Numbered from the stretch's first letter, positions 26,532 through 35,810 are shown. The stretch: 64,000 nucleotides of DNA from Vibrio tasmaniensis (GCF_024347635.1 NZ_AP025511.1:930001-994000), one strand, 5' to 3'. Translations and numbers: made by a program. Notes: a model not told the origin generated them from the letters alone.

Positions 26532-27824
26532 TTAGTTCATCGTACGAGCGAAGCGTTTCAGCAGTTTGCTGCTCTCATCTTCGACCTTGTCTAGGCTGTT
26601 CTCGACGCTAGAGCGGTCAGCGAAGATGTTATCGAACTCACGGTGCATCACTTCACGGATTTGCGGGTAATAACCTAGGCGGTAGCCTTTAGTCCACTCG
26701 CCCGATTTCAGGCTTAGTTGCTTAACGCCAACTTCCGCATCCGGTTGTTCTTTGTAGTAGCCTGATTCTTTCGCTAAATCATAAGCGGCTGTTGTTACTG
26801 GTACGTAGCCTGTCGTTTTGTGCCAGTAAACCTGAGTTTCAGGCTTTGTAAGGTAATCAAAGAACGCGGCAACACCCTTGTCTTGTTGTTGGTCATGGCC
26901 ATTCAATGCAAACAGAGCGGCACCACCAATGAAGGTTAAGCCAGCATCTGGGTTAACCGATTTCCAGTATGGAAGGTATGTGGTGCCTAACTCGAAAGGT
27001 ACGCGGTTACGTAAGCCACCGAATGAACCTGAAGAACCCATCCACATTGCCACTTCTTGGCGTTCGAAAGGCGTTTGGTTTGCATCCCAGTCGCTGCCGT
27101 AATACTTGTAGTAACCTAGATCTGACCACTCTTTCATCTTGCTAACGTGCATCATCATATCTTTGGTGTTGAACATGATTTTAGTGGATAGGCCGTCGTA
27201 GCCGTTGTTCTGGTCAGAGACTGGTAGGTTATGGCGAGACTTGAAGTTCTCGAACATGATCCATGGCGTTAGAGATTGAGAAAACGCGATGTGTCCTTCG
27301 GCCTTCAGTTTCTTAGCAACCACTTCGAGTTCTTCATAAGTTTTAGGCGCTTCGGCCCCCACTTCTGAGAGAAGGTCTTTGTTGTAGTAAAGAACCGGTG
27401 TCGAACTGTTGAAAGGCATACCAACCATCTTGCCTTGGCTGTCGGCATAGAAGTTACGAACGCCAGCTAGGTAGTCGTTTGAATTAAAGTTGTAGCCCGA
27501 TTCAACCAGAATATCCTGTACCGGTTTTGCGACACCTTTAGCATTCATGATGGTTGCAGCACCGGCATCGAAGACTTGTAGAATATTGGGAGCTTCACCT
27601 GCTCGGTATGCCGCGATACCTGCTGTTAAGGTCTCTGTGTATGAACCTTTGTAGATTGGTGTGATCTCGTAATCATCTTGTGACGCATTAAAGTCGGTCG
27701 CAATTTTGTTTACTGTTTCTCCAAGTTGGCCGCCCATTGCGTGCCACCATGTGACTTGAGTCGTTGCGAACGCCGGCATTGCTACTGTTGCAGAAAGAAC
27801 GCCTGCCAAAATTAGCTTATTCAT
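26532..27824 (-). CDS. ugpB: Periplasmic sn-glycerol-3-phosphate binding protein
   Basis: A 430-residue solute-binding protein (E. coli UgpB 438) with signal peptide MNKLILAGVLSATVAMPAFA. The mature start TTQVTWWHAMGGQLGETVN and IYKGSYTETLTAGIAAYRAGEAPNILQVFDAGAATIM are characteristic UgpB sequences. It captures glycerol-3-phosphate and glycerophosphocholine-like diesters and delivers them to UgpAE. AGGAAAAG precedes the ATG. First gene of ugpBAECQ, the same order as in E. coli. Confidence 0.96.
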   Translation of the reverse strand: MNKLILAGVLSATVAMPAFATTQVTWWHAMGGQLGETVNKIATDFNASQDDYEITPIYKGSYTETLTAGIAAYRAGEAPNILQVFDAGAATIMNAKGVAKPVQDILVESGYNFNSNDYLAGVRNFYADSQGKMVGMPFNSSTPVLYYNKDLLSEVGAEAPKTYEELEVVAKKLKAEGHIAFSQSLTPWIMFENFKSRHNLPVSDQNNGYDGLSTKIMFNTKDMMMHVSKMKEWSDLGYYKYYGSDWDANQTPFERQEVAMWMGSSGSFGGLRNRVPFELGTTYLPYWKSVNPDAGLTFIGGAALFALNGHDQQQDKGVAAFFDYLTKPETQVYWHKTTGYVPVTTAAYDLAKESGYYKEQPDAEVGVKQLSLKSGEWTKGYRLGYYPQIREVMHREFDNIFADRSSVENSLDKVEDESSKLLKRFARTMN

Positions 27825-27944
27825 CTTCTTTTCCTTTTGGATGAAATCGATATAGAGGTATTGAATTTGAGTATTAACGAGACGGTAGGGGTATCGTTTG
27901 AAGCTATCTTGAACAGGGGATATTTCACTTACGTGGCTAAACCG

Positions 27945-27961
27945 TTTCAGTGATATGAAAG
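27945..27961 (-). promoter_or_regulatory. Candidate PhoB box upstream of ugpB
   Basis: On the minus strand CTTTCATATCACTGAAA matches the Pho box consensus CTGTCATAAAACTGTCA at 12 of 17 positions, about 120 bp before the ugpB start. The ugp operon is PhoB-controlled in E. coli. The second half-site is weak, so this is tentative. Confidence 0.35.
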
Positions 27962-28045
27962 ATTCATTTCGATTTTATTTAAGAGAAAAGTTATTGATGG
28001 TTTTGACGTTTGATGTATTTGGCTTGTAAGACGTTTTTTGGACAT

Positions 28046-28071
28046 AAAAAAACCTCTCAATGGAGAGGTTT
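28046..28071 (-). terminator. Terminator of the 2OG-Fe(II) oxygenase gene
   Basis: Stem AAACCTCTC / GAGAGGTTT with loop AATG-type, A-run on the plus strand (T-run on the minus), 28 bp beyond the stop at 28099. Confidence 0.85.
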
Positions 28072-28098
28072 AGAAGAAGGTTCGATGTGGGTAGCGTT

Positions 28099-28701
28099 TT
28101 AATGCGCGATGTCCAATTGGTTGTCTTTCACACCGTTAATACGGAACCAACCCGCGATACTGAACCGCTCTGTGTTTGTCGGCAGTACCTCGTGTGGGAA
28201 CTGTTCAGATAAGAACACAAATAAGCGGCCTGACTTTGGTGGAATGGTCGCGATGTGATTATCTTTTAGATCGTAAACCACGAGCTCTCCTGCGTCTTGC
28301 TCAGACCATTCGTCATTCATGTAGAACACTGTGGTCAGGCGGCGGTTTTCATTGCCTTTGAAGCAGTCTAGGTGCTTCTGGTAGAAGTCGCCTTTTTCGT
28401 ATTTCGCAAAGTGCGCTTCGTACTCGAACAGACCCAAAAAGAACGCTCTGTTTGCTTCTAAACGAATTTGCTCCATTTTGTCTAGAAACAGAGATGCTGG
28501 TTGACCCATATCACGGCGTACCCACTGAATTTTGTCACTACGAATCGTTGCTTCTCGTGCTACATCATCGTTACGGCCGATCCTAGCCTTTTTCCAGTTC
28601 TCTGGAATGCAATCCCTCAATGCCACTACTTCTTCGTGAGTTAAGAAGTCATCCCAAACAAAGTAACCTTGGGTAGAAAGAGCATCGATAAGTTGGTTCA
28701 T
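28099..28701 (-). CDS. 2-oxoglutarate/Fe(II)-dependent oxygenase, prolyl-hydroxylase type
   Basis: A 200-residue protein of the P4Hc/2OG-FeII_Oxy_3 type. The iron triad reads as H-x-D in YQKHLDCFKGN and the distal His in QFPHEVLPT; the Arg of TERFSIAGWFR ten residues later would bind 2-oxoglutarate. TTVFYMNDEWSEQDAGELVVYD is the expected jelly-roll strand pair. It is cytoplasmic. The ATG at 28701 follows GAGTG; a GTG three codons upstream is less likely. The hydroxylated substrate is unknown; bacterial relatives act on EF-Tu or ribosomal proteins. Confidence 0.85.
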   Translation of the reverse strand: MNQLIDALSTQGYFVWDDFLTHEEVVALRDCIPENWKKARIGRNDDVAREATIRSDKIQWVRRDMGQPASLFLDKMEQIRLEANRAFFLGLFEYEAHFAKYEKGDFYQKHLDCFKGNENRRLTTVFYMNDEWSEQDAGELVVYDLKDNHIATIPPKSGRLFVFLSEQFPHEVLPTNTERFSIAGWFRINGVKDNQLDIAH

Positions 28702-28834
28702 GTATAGCACTCAGACAATAAATTAGAGGCGCATATATAGTCCGAATAACTCAGGTCACCAAATCACATGTTTTGTCGTTACGATAAATGTCTTTCGTTT
28801 GCTCGTAGAAATAGGGAAGGGGCTCTTCAGAAAG

Positions 28835-28865
28835 GAAAGTGAGCCAGTATAAAAGGCTCACTTTC
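28835..28865. terminator. Hairpin between the MRJP-like gene and the oxygenase
   Basis: GAAAGTGAGCC / GGCTCACTTTC, an 11-bp stem just beyond the stop at 28872. T-runs are short on both sides, so strength is uncertain. Confidence 0.6.
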
Positions 28866-28871
28866 GTTTGA

Positions 28872-29903
28872 TTATCGGCCGGTCTTTCCTGTCGCCAGTG
28901 CTTTGATTTTTACGACTTCGAATGGTCTGATGCCAGTATCTTTGCCGTTATTTAAAGCTGCGGTTCGGTTCAGCTGATTGACAGTTACATAAACATAGCC
29001 ATCAGGACCAAATGACATGCCATCAGGCCAAGTTTGGTTCTCTGACAGCGTCGCAATAATTCGGTACCCTTTTGGTGTGGACACACCAATTGCATTGTTC
29101 TCAATATCCGTAACATAAACGTTCTGAGCACTGTCTACAGTAATACCATCTGAATAAGGCTTGTCTGCGTATCTTTTAATATTGTCTGCGACAGTCTTTC
29201 CATCGTTATCGAACTCACTCGCTTTCACTCGATAAATAGTGCGTCCGTTGACAGCTCCGAAATAGACCCATTCGTAAGATGGATCGATCGTGATTGGGTT
29301 TAACGCAAAACCAGTTTTACTGTCGGCCTTCATAGATGGGTGGTTTTCTGCCACTCGAACCGCTTCTCCCGTCTTTAGGTCAACCGTTACAAAGGCTGGA
29401 ATGGCTTCACTTTTTAGATCGTTCTGGGTCATATCAGCAATGATAATACGTTGTCTTTTTTGGTCTAGAGCAAAGTCTTGTAGAAAGCTTGTCGGTTTTA
29501 GAACAGAGGCGGGTATATTTATCGTTTTTACTAATGCTTCATTGCGAGTATCCCAGCCCGTTATGGTATGAGTTGCCAGATCGAGAATCCACGCGACTCC
29601 GTTATCATCGGTACGAATGGCAATGACAGCCTTAAATTGAGAGTTTTCACCTTGTGCATATTTCATCGTCGGGTATGGCGTTTGATTTCCAGCCACGCTT
29701 AACTCGATGACTTTAGTCGTTGGATGATCGAGCGGATGAACGCTTAACAATAAACGCCCATCTGGTGTAACCGAAGGGTTACCTGGGCGTTCAGTCATGG
29801 TCGCGACCACGGTAGCTTGTTTTGGAGTGATATTTGCCTCTGCATGTGCATAAGTAGACAAAATTGCGCTCGCTAGTACGGTGTAGATTATTGATTTTTT
29901 CAT
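28872..29903 (-). CDS. Secreted beta-propeller protein, major royal jelly protein/SMP-30-like
   Basis: A 343-residue protein with signal peptide MKKSIIYTVLASAILSTYAHA. The repeats ERPGNPSVTPDGRLLLSVHPLDHP, FALDQKRQRIIIADM, YSDGITVDSAQNVYVTDIENNAIGV and WPDGMSFGPDGYVYVTVNQLN are propeller blades of the MRJP/yellow family. Bacterial members are often annotated as gluconolactonase- or L-dopachrome tautomerase-related, without tested activity. AAGGAAAAG precedes the ATG. A monocistronic gene; role unknown, probably periplasmic. Confidence 0.8.
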   Translation of the reverse strand: MKKSIIYTVLASAILSTYAHAEANITPKQATVVATMTERPGNPSVTPDGRLLLSVHPLDHPTTKVIELSVAGNQTPYPTMKYAQGENSQFKAVIAIRTDDNGVAWILDLATHTITGWDTRNEALVKTINIPASVLKPTSFLQDFALDQKRQRIIIADMTQNDLKSEAIPAFVTVDLKTGEAVRVAENHPSMKADSKTGFALNPITIDPSYEWVYFGAVNGRTIYRVKASEFDNDGKTVADNIKRYADKPYSDGITVDSAQNVYVTDIENNAIGVSTPKGYRIIATLSENQTWPDGMSFGPDGYVYVTVNQLNRTAALNNGKDTGIRPFEVVKIKALATGKTGR

Positions 29904-30256
29904 TTTCTTTTCCTTGATAATTTACGTAAATGTTACCAATGGGTTAACAATCATCAACAGCGTTGTATTTGTTACACTTTCAAAAGAAATTTGATAATTA
30001 GCTTTAACATATTCATATCAATGCGTATTGATAATCAGTTAAATTGAATTTAGTTCTTAAAAATCATAATGATGAAGGGGTTGTAATGTTGTGATTACCT
30101 TTATCGAGCAACAGGTTCATTTTTTGTTATCAGTGTTAGTAATTTTGAACTCACAAAACCACATTTCGTTGATCTTTGCTATATTCTGGTTAGACCACTT
30201 GTTGCTGAACTGTTAATTTGTTCTGAACGGCAGGAATAACGAATAGGAATAAGGTT
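29904..30256. other. Gene-free divergent interval
   Basis: AT-rich spacer between the divergent MRJP-like and metallo-hydrolase genes. I see no open frame, repeat or stable hairpin; it must hold both promoters. Confidence 0.5.
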
Positions 30257-31045
30257 TTGCAGCTGCATACCATTAAAGGCTATATCCAAGACATGTATCT
30301 CGTAGAGTACCCTGACAGGTTGCTCTTGCTTGATGGTGCGTGTCGAGCCGACATCCCGCATTTGAAGGATTTCATCGAAACTGAGCTTATGCGTGATTTT
30401 GCTGATTTGCATACGGTTGTGGTTACGCACATGCATCCAGACCACGCAGGAGCAGCGCACAAGCTCAGAAAGCTAACGAACTGTAACTTGGTGGCAGCAA
30501 ATCGAGATAAGGATTGGTATCACGGCATTGATGGCATTTTTATGCACTTGACTGATCTGGCATTGGCACGATGGATGGCGAATCGCTTGGGTAAGCCTAA
30601 AGCAAACCTATGGTATTCGAGGAAGTTAAAGCCGGATTACAAGCTGTCGGATGGTGAGAGCATTCCGGGTTTTGATGATTGGTTGGTTCTGGAAACGCCA
30701 GGCCATACCGACAGAGATCTTTCTGTCTATTGCCCATCTCACAGCGTTGCTTATGTGGCAGATCTAATGGTGGAAGTGAAAAAGAAGCTGATTCCGCCTT
30801 TCCCAATTTTTCATCCCAATAAGTATCGAGAGTCGGTCTCGCGTATCTATGACATGCAGCTCGACACCTTGCTGGTGGCGCATGGGGGACAAGTGAATTT
30901 GAGTGAGCAAGCGTTTGAACATCTTCTTATGAGTGCGCCAAGAAGGCCCGTGACACATTGGCGAGTGACTAAAATCAAACTCAAAGGTTTGGTTAAATCT
31001 GTTTGGCGGTTTGGATTTAAAGACAAAAAAAATCGCCATAAATAA
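30257..31045 (+). CDS. Metallo-beta-lactamase-fold hydrolase
   Basis: A 262-residue MBL-fold protein. The zinc motif H-x-H-x-D-H is complete in VVTHMHPDHAGAAH, and further ligands are in LETPGHTDRDLSVY and CPSHSVAYVADLMVEV (Asp) and LLVAHGG (His). No signal peptide. The family includes glyoxalase II, lactonases and RNases, and this member is closest to the generic MBL hydrolases. TTG at 30257 is preferred because AATAAGG lies right before it; the next in-frame ATG (MYLVEYPDR) would remove the first beta strand. Followed by a perfect terminator. Confidence 0.88.
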   Translation: MQLHTIKGYIQDMYLVEYPDRLLLLDGACRADIPHLKDFIETELMRDFADLHTVVVTHMHPDHAGAAHKLRKLTNCNLVAANRDKDWYHGIDGIFMHLTDLALARWMANRLGKPKANLWYSRKLKPDYKLSDGESIPGFDDWLVLETPGHTDRDLSVYCPSHSVAYVADLMVEVKKKLIPPFPIFHPNKYRESVSRIYDMQLDTLLVAHGGQVNLSEQAFEHLLMSAPRRPVTHWRVTKIKLKGLVKSVWRFGFKDKKNRHK

Positions 31046-31077
31046 TTAAGGCCAGTCTCAAAGACTGGCCTTAATTA
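31043..31077. terminator. Two-way terminator between convergent genes
   Basis: Perfect 16-bp stem TAATTAAGGCCAGTCT / AGACTGGCCTTAATTA with loop CAA, overlapping the stop codon of the metallo-hydrolase and facing the end of rimB. Confidence 0.8.
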
Positions 31078-31120
31078 ATACGTGTTGTTGACTCACTATT
31101 TGAGCTGTGGAGCAGTTCAA

Positions 31121-31549
31121 TTAGTGAGAAATTAGAAATTCGCCCGCTGGGTCAACAATCACTTTGTCACTCATGCCTTGACGACCAAGCAGCATCATAT
31201 AAGTCATATCCTGACGATTGCTTAGTGTGATATCGATAGGCCATTCCTGACCACCAATTTTTAGCATGGTTTCAATCACACAACGGTGTTCAACTTCGCC
31301 GTTCGATGATTTGATTCTTTTACTCGTTTTCAGCTTCGCCTTGCAGCGCACTGTCTCTTCTAGGTGGTAAACGTCTGGGTGAAGATCGAACTCAACGAAG
31401 TTTTCACCGTCTGTTTTTACACATAGTAGATTGTCAACGTGTAGAGAAGAGGTTTGAGCCCCTGTATCAACACGCGTATGTAGTCCAGTTATCCCTAACT
31501 CTGGTAAGCAAAGTGCTTCTGTATTCCCTATGATCATTTTATTGTTCAT
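31121..31549 (-). CDS. rimB: RimK-associated ATP-dependent zinc protease-like (retropepsin fold)
   Basis: A 142-residue retropepsin-like protein (DUF785). The aspartic-protease motif D-T-G-A is in LHTRVDTGAQTSSLHV, and VIETMLKIGGQEWPIDITLSNRQDM and MLLGRQGM follow as in the family. In Pseudomonas the homologue RimB cleaves the glutamate tails that RimK adds to ribosomal protein S6. It lies 32 bp after rimK in the same direction. Start at 31549 is preferred, with GGAAA before it; the frame opens at 31564. Confidence 0.9.
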   Translation of the reverse strand: MNNKMIIGNTEALCLPELGITGLHTRVDTGAQTSSLHVDNLLCVKTDGENFVEFDLHPDVYHLEETVRCKAKLKTSKRIKSSNGEVEHRCVIETMLKIGGQEWPIDITLSNRQDMTYMMLLGRQGMSDKVIVDPAGEFLISH

Positions 31550-31581
31550 GTTTTTTCCAATCATGAGTAAACGGCGTTTAA

Positions 31582-32487
31582 TCAGCCTTTACCACGAGTA
31601 CGGTTAGCGTTTGGTTTTGCATTTTTTTCAATGAACTCGAAAATCATGTCTGCCACATCTTTGCCTGTTGATTTCTCGATACCTTCTAGGCCTGGAGAAG
31701 AGTTCACTTCCATTACAACAGGGCCATTCTTAGATTGTAGAATATCGACACCACATAGGTTTAAACCCATGATTTTAGCTGCATTGATCGCTGTAGCGCG
31801 CTCTTCTTTAGATAGTTTAACCAGTTGAGCGGTACCGCCACGGTGCAGGTTAGAGCGGAATTCACCCTCACCAGCTTGGCGTTTCATTGCTGCAATAACC
31901 TTGTTACCCACAACAAAACAACGGATGTCTGCGCCATTAGCTTCTTCAATGAACTCTTGAACCAAGATGTTCGCTTTTAGGCCCATGAATGCTTCGATAA
32001 CGCTTTCAGCTGCTTTGTTTGTTTCTGCTAGAACTACACCGATACCTTGAGTACCTTCAAGTAGCTTGATTACCAGTGGCGCGCCACCTACGTTTTTGAT
32101 CAAGTCTTGAATCTTGTCTGGGCGGCTAGCGAAACCTGTTTTTGGTAAGCCAATACCTTTACGAGACAACAGTTGTAGTGAGCGCAGTTTGTCGCGAGAA
32201 CGACTGATAGCTACTGACTCATTGATACAAAAAGTGCCCATCATTTCGAATTGGCGAACAACCGCAGTGCCGTAAAAGGTAATGGAAGCGCCAATACGTG
32301 GAATAACAGCATCGTATTGAGGTAGCTCTTCACCCATGTAGCGAATCTTCGGATTGTTACTCGCGATATCTATATCACAGTGCAGCGTGTCGATAACATC
32401 GACCTGGTGACCACGAGCTTCTCCAGCCGCTTTTAAGCGAGAAGTAGAGTATAGGTTTTCGTTGCGAGAAAGAATTGCGATACGCAT
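31582..32487 (-). CDS. rimK: Ribosomal protein S6 modification enzyme, ATP-grasp glutamate ligase
   Basis: A 301-residue ATP-grasp ligase, the normal RimK length. It begins MRIAILSRNENLYSTSRL and contains PRIGASITFYGTAVVRQFEMMG, the ATP-binding VIKLLEGTQGIGVVLAET, and the metal site VDILQSKNGPVVMEVNSSPGLEGIE. RimK adds glutamate residues to the C-terminus of S6 and can make poly-alpha-glutamate. AAGGAAAC precedes the ATG. The extra C-terminal KNAKPNANRTRGKG is basic. It forms a two-gene operon with the protease. Confidence 0.95.
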   Translation of the reverse strand: MRIAILSRNENLYSTSRLKAAGEARGHQVDVIDTLHCDIDIASNNPKIRYMGEELPQYDAVIPRIGASITFYGTAVVRQFEMMGTFCINESVAISRSRDKLRSLQLLSRKGIGLPKTGFASRPDKIQDLIKNVGGAPLVIKLLEGTQGIGVVLAETNKAAESVIEAFMGLKANILVQEFIEEANGADIRCFVVGNKVIAAMKRQAGEGEFRSNLHRGGTAQLVKLSKEERATAINAAKIMGLNLCGVDILQSKNGPVVMEVNSSPGLEGIEKSTGKDVADMIFEFIEKNAKPNANRTRGKG

Positions 32488-32705
32488 GGCGTTTCCTTAG
32501 TTAATACCTGATTGGTAACTGCAAATAAATTAGTTGTTAGCTGAGCTTTCAGTTTTTCTTAGGCTCCTTGCTTGCTTCGGGGCGAACCTTAAGGCTTTTC
32601 GTTCGACTAAGAAAACGAATTAAATTTGTCGAGTCGACAACGGAAATTTATTGAATGCGTGAGTGATTGGTACAACTGGGTTGAGAGGGTATTAGGAATG
32701 GAAAA

Positions 32706-32764
32706 GCGAGTTGAGACCTAACTCATATTGGGGGTAGGAGCCTATTAGGTTGTACTCAACTCGC
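32706..32764 (-). terminator. Hairpin/terminator downstream of the 32-residue ORF
   Basis: GCGAGTTGAG-ACCTAA pairs with TTAGGT-TGTA-CTCAACTCGC, a 16-bp stem with a 4-base bulge. On the minus strand it is followed by TTTTCC, so it may end the small transcript starting near 32900. Confidence 0.5.
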
Positions 32765-32788
32765 GTTAACTCGGTGCTTAAAAGTGTA

Positions 32789-32887
32789 CTAATAACGCCA
32801 GTTACATAGCTCTATAAGTGTTCGTAGTGCTTCTCTTTCGAGCTGGCTGCCGGTGTTTTTAAGCTTATTAAGATAGTATTTTCTCAT
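32789..32887 (-). CDS. Small basic protein of 32 residues, unknown
   Basis: Minus-strand ATG at 32887 to TAG at 32789-32791. The protein begins MRKYYLNKLKNTGSQLEREA and ends LIELCNWRY, basic and helix-prone. AAGAGAAG lies about nine bases upstream and a hairpin with a T-run follows 25 bp after the stop. It lies in the 600-bp space between rimK and sgrR that otherwise has no gene; the remaining parts hold a TTTTCTTAG/CTAAGAAAA inverted repeat at about 32553-32615. Could be a real small protein or part of a small RNA. Confidence 0.45.
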   Translation of the reverse strand: MRKYYLNKLKNTGSQLEREALRTLIELCNWRY

Positions 32888-33090
32888 GATGATTACTTCT
32901 CTTGTATTAGGCTTTGGTGGGAACTCGTCGTTCCTTGCTGACCCTTTCATTATGGTTATTTAACAGGAAGTAATAAACAGATGGATTTTTACTGGGATGT
33001 TCCTGTTTTCGTCTTTTAGCGCTACTTTTTGGTTAATGTGTTTTATAATGGGCTTTATGAGGAAGGGTTGTTTCTAAAAAGGTTCATTAT

Positions 33091-34875
33091 TTGTCTGATC
33101 TAAACATGATGCGTTACTACACAAGGCTAGATTCGTTCGAGCCTAACCTCTCACATTCAGTGACCTTAACCGAGGTTGCAGATAAGCTGTTCACCAGTTT
33201 GCGCCATGCACGAACTTTGTTAGGGAAAATGCATCAGGCTAAGTGGGTGGTGTGGGAACCAAAAGTCGGCAGGAATCAACGTTCTAATTTGACTTTACGT
33301 CTTAGCAATCAAGAATTGACTCAACATGTTGCCAGTAAACTGATAGAGCAGGGCAAATACGAAAAAGCACTCTCAATTCTAGACAACGACCGCGCTGTAT
33401 TTGGCTCTCTCCTCCAAGAAACCTCTGGCGCGACGATGCGTGAAGGGCTGCTGCACGTCCAATTAACCTATAAACGTAAGTTTGAAGATCTCTTCCCGCA
33501 TCATATTCACCGCAGTAGCGAACGATTTTTGATCAGGCAAGTCTTCAGTTGCCTCGTCACTTGTAATGGCAAAGGCAAGTTGAAGCCTGAAATGGCACAC
33601 CATTGGGAATATGATGCTGAAAAATTGGTTTGGACTTTCTATTTACGCCCAGGTCTAACCTTTCACGATGGCCACCCCGTCGACGCCAAGCAGCTAGTTT
33701 CGTTGTTTACTGCCTTACAATTACTACCTTTCTATCAGACAGAGCTAGCCCATGTCGCTTCGGTTTACAGTGAACAACCATTGAGGATCAGCTTCCAACT
33801 CACCAAAGCTGACACGGGTTTTGCTGGTTTACTTGCTGGCGTTAAGTACTCGATTCAACCCGCGGCACAAGTCACTGGTGAACCGTCCCCATTAAACTCG
33901 GTGTCACATGCTGTTATTGGAACCGGCCCATTTAAAGTGGTTGAGACCAATAATGAACGAATCAAGCTCGCCGCATTTGAGCACTATTATGGTTGTCGCT
34001 CGTTAACTGATGAGGTGACCATCTGGCAGTTTGAGGAACAAATGACGGGCAGTGCTCGGTTTGATGACAGCCAAATGCAAGTCTCGTCTTATGAAGATTC
34101 TTCTTGTTTCCATCAGTTAGGGAAAAGCGATACGGAACTTGTTTCTGCAGACACAGACGGCCTTCGTAGCCGAGTCGAGGATGGGTGCTTATTTATCCTG
34201 TTCAATCAAAACTCTGCGGCAACTCCGCTTAATAATGAGCAGCGAAAATACCTTTCAGAACTGACCAACCCACAAGCGATTTTATCTCAGTTGGAACATA
34301 ATAAGGGGTTGTTCAGTGTCTCTCTAGCTCAAAACATACTGCCAAACTGGCAGAAGTTGTATCGAACGCCTTCGAAAGAAGCACAACTGCCGAAAAAGAT
34401 GAGCATTGCGGTTTACGACTATTATGCGTTGTACCGATGTGCCATCTGCGTTTCAGACATATTGAAACGATATGGTGTGGAAGTTGAGGTGAACACCTAC
34501 AGCTTTCGCGAACTGGCGCAGCTCTCTCAGAGTGGCGATTTAAAAGAAGACTTGGTGTTGTGCAACCTGAATCTCGATGACAATGCCCCGTCTTCGCTGT
34601 TTTCGTGGATGATGAATGATCCTGTTTTGCATTCGGCTTTGGGAGAGATGAACAGTGATTGGCTCAAACAGCGATTAGATAGTCATAAAGCCTCTGTAGA
34701 ACTGCCTAATTACTTGATTGAGCTAGAACCTATCGCATCTACTTTGATTTCTGATTATTGGCTAGTACCTATGTTCCATCACCTACAGACCGTGCGTTTC
34801 CAAGGGATTCTGAAAAACGTCGCCATCACCAACTGGGGATGGCCAGATTTCAAGAATGTATGGTCTGCTGATTAG
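33091..34875 (+). CDS. SgrR-family transcriptional regulator
   Basis: A 594-residue protein with an N-terminal winged HTH (SgrR_N, residues about 5-110: VADKLFTSLRHARTLLGKMHQAKWVVWEPKVGRNQRSNL is its recognition region) fused to a domain like periplasmic peptide-binding proteins (SBP_bac_5: LKPEMAHHWEYDAEKLVWTFYLRPGLTFHDGHPVDAKQLV). E. coli SgrR senses sugar-phosphate stress and activates the small RNA sgrS. Here no sgrS or setA is visible beside it. Start TTG 33091 follows AAAAAGG; ATG at 33106 is an alternative. Called SgrR-type rather than SgrR because the regulon is unknown. Confidence 0.85.
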   Translation: MSDLNMMRYYTRLDSFEPNLSHSVTLTEVADKLFTSLRHARTLLGKMHQAKWVVWEPKVGRNQRSNLTLRLSNQELTQHVASKLIEQGKYEKALSILDNDRAVFGSLLQETSGATMREGLLHVQLTYKRKFEDLFPHHIHRSSERFLIRQVFSCLVTCNGKGKLKPEMAHHWEYDAEKLVWTFYLRPGLTFHDGHPVDAKQLVSLFTALQLLPFYQTELAHVASVYSEQPLRISFQLTKADTGFAGLLAGVKYSIQPAAQVTGEPSPLNSVSHAVIGTGPFKVVETNNERIKLAAFEHYYGCRSLTDEVTIWQFEEQMTGSARFDDSQMQVSSYEDSSCFHQLGKSDTELVSADTDGLRSRVEDGCLFILFNQNSAATPLNNEQRKYLSELTNPQAILSQLEHNKGLFSVSLAQNILPNWQKLYRTPSKEAQLPKKMSIAVYDYYALYRCAICVSDILKRYGVEVEVNTYSFRELAQLSQSGDLKEDLVLCNLNLDDNAPSSLFSWMMNDPVLHSALGEMNSDWLKQRLDSHKASVELPNYLIELEPIASTLISDYWLVPMFHHLQTVRFQGILKNVAITNWGWPDFKNVWSAD

Positions 34876-35045
34876 TTTCAGCCGTGATGTTTTTGGTTTA
34901 ATAAAAGCCGTAATTCTTCATGCGTGAGCTTGGAATCTGTGAAAATTGTTGTTTGAAATATTGGTATTACCTCGTTGTTTAATTGTCTATTCAAGCTTTA
35001 AGAAATCCGATATTATACTGGTCATAAAATTAAAGGTGGTATTAT

Positions 35046-35810
35046 ATGACAAATGTATTTGAGCAAGCAGCTGAAGAACTGCTGAGTCGCCGCGTCGCGG
35101 GAACCAAAGCATCAAGATTGGACGAACAGTACCGTCCGAATAGCTTGGAAGATGCCCTGAAGATCCAATCATCAATGATCGATCTTAAGAGCGATAAAGT
35201 CGGTGGTTGGAAGTGTTTGCTTCCTTTAGCTGAAGAGAAGTTCATTGTTGCGCCTATCTTCTCGGCCAGCGTTCAACAAGGCGAGGTTTGCGAACTGTTT
35301 GCTGACAACGACGTAGTACGTGTTGAGCCTGAAATTGCGTTTACGCTTGCTAAGAGCCTGCCTGCAAGTCAAGAAGGTTACAGCGAAGAGCAAATCAACG
35401 ATGCGATCGGTTCTTGCCACATGGCACTTGAGCTGATGCAGTCTCGTTTTGCTGATGACAGCGGTGCTGAGTTCTATGAAAAACTGGCCGATGGTCTAGT
35501 AAACCAAGGTTTGTTCATTGGTCCAGAGATTGATCGCGAAAAAGCGTTCACTTCTGCTGAGATCAGTATTGAAGTAACTCAAGGCGAGCAAGTTCAAGCA
35601 TTCGACGGTAAGCATCCGAATACACTGCCACCAAGCCCAATTTACTGGCTGATTAACACCATGACTCGTCGTGGTGTGGATTTCCAAGCGGGTGAAGCAA
35701 TTATCACAGGCTCTTACTGCGGTATCGTGGAGATGGGCTTCGATAAGCCAACGACCTTCCACTACGAAGGTATTGGTGAATACCAAGTGACGTTCCAACA
35801 AAAAAACTAA
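35046..35810 (+). CDS. 2-keto-4-pentenoate hydratase-like (MhpD family) enzyme
   Basis: A 254-residue protein of the FAH/MhpD superfamily. Metal-binding acidic residues occur in VRVEPEIAFTLAKSLP (E-x-E pair), and the C-terminal FQAGEAIITGSYCGIVEM is the family turn with the product-binding loop. MhpD hydrates 2-hydroxypentadienoate in meta-cleavage pathways, but no other aromatic catabolic genes are nearby, so related activity on another 2-oxo acid (for instance oxaloacetate or fumarylpyruvate) is possible. AAAGGTGG precedes the ATG. Confidence 0.8.
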   Translation: MTNVFEQAAEELLSRRVAGTKASRLDEQYRPNSLEDALKIQSSMIDLKSDKVGGWKCLLPLAEEKFIVAPIFSASVQQGEVCELFADNDVVRVEPEIAFTLAKSLPASQEGYSEEQINDAIGSCHMALELMQSRFADDSGAEFYEKLADGLVNQGLFIGPEIDREKAFTSAEISIEVTQGEQVQAFDGKHPNTLPPSPIYWLINTMTRRGVDFQAGEAIITGSYCGIVEMGFDKPTTFHYEGIGEYQVTFQQKN

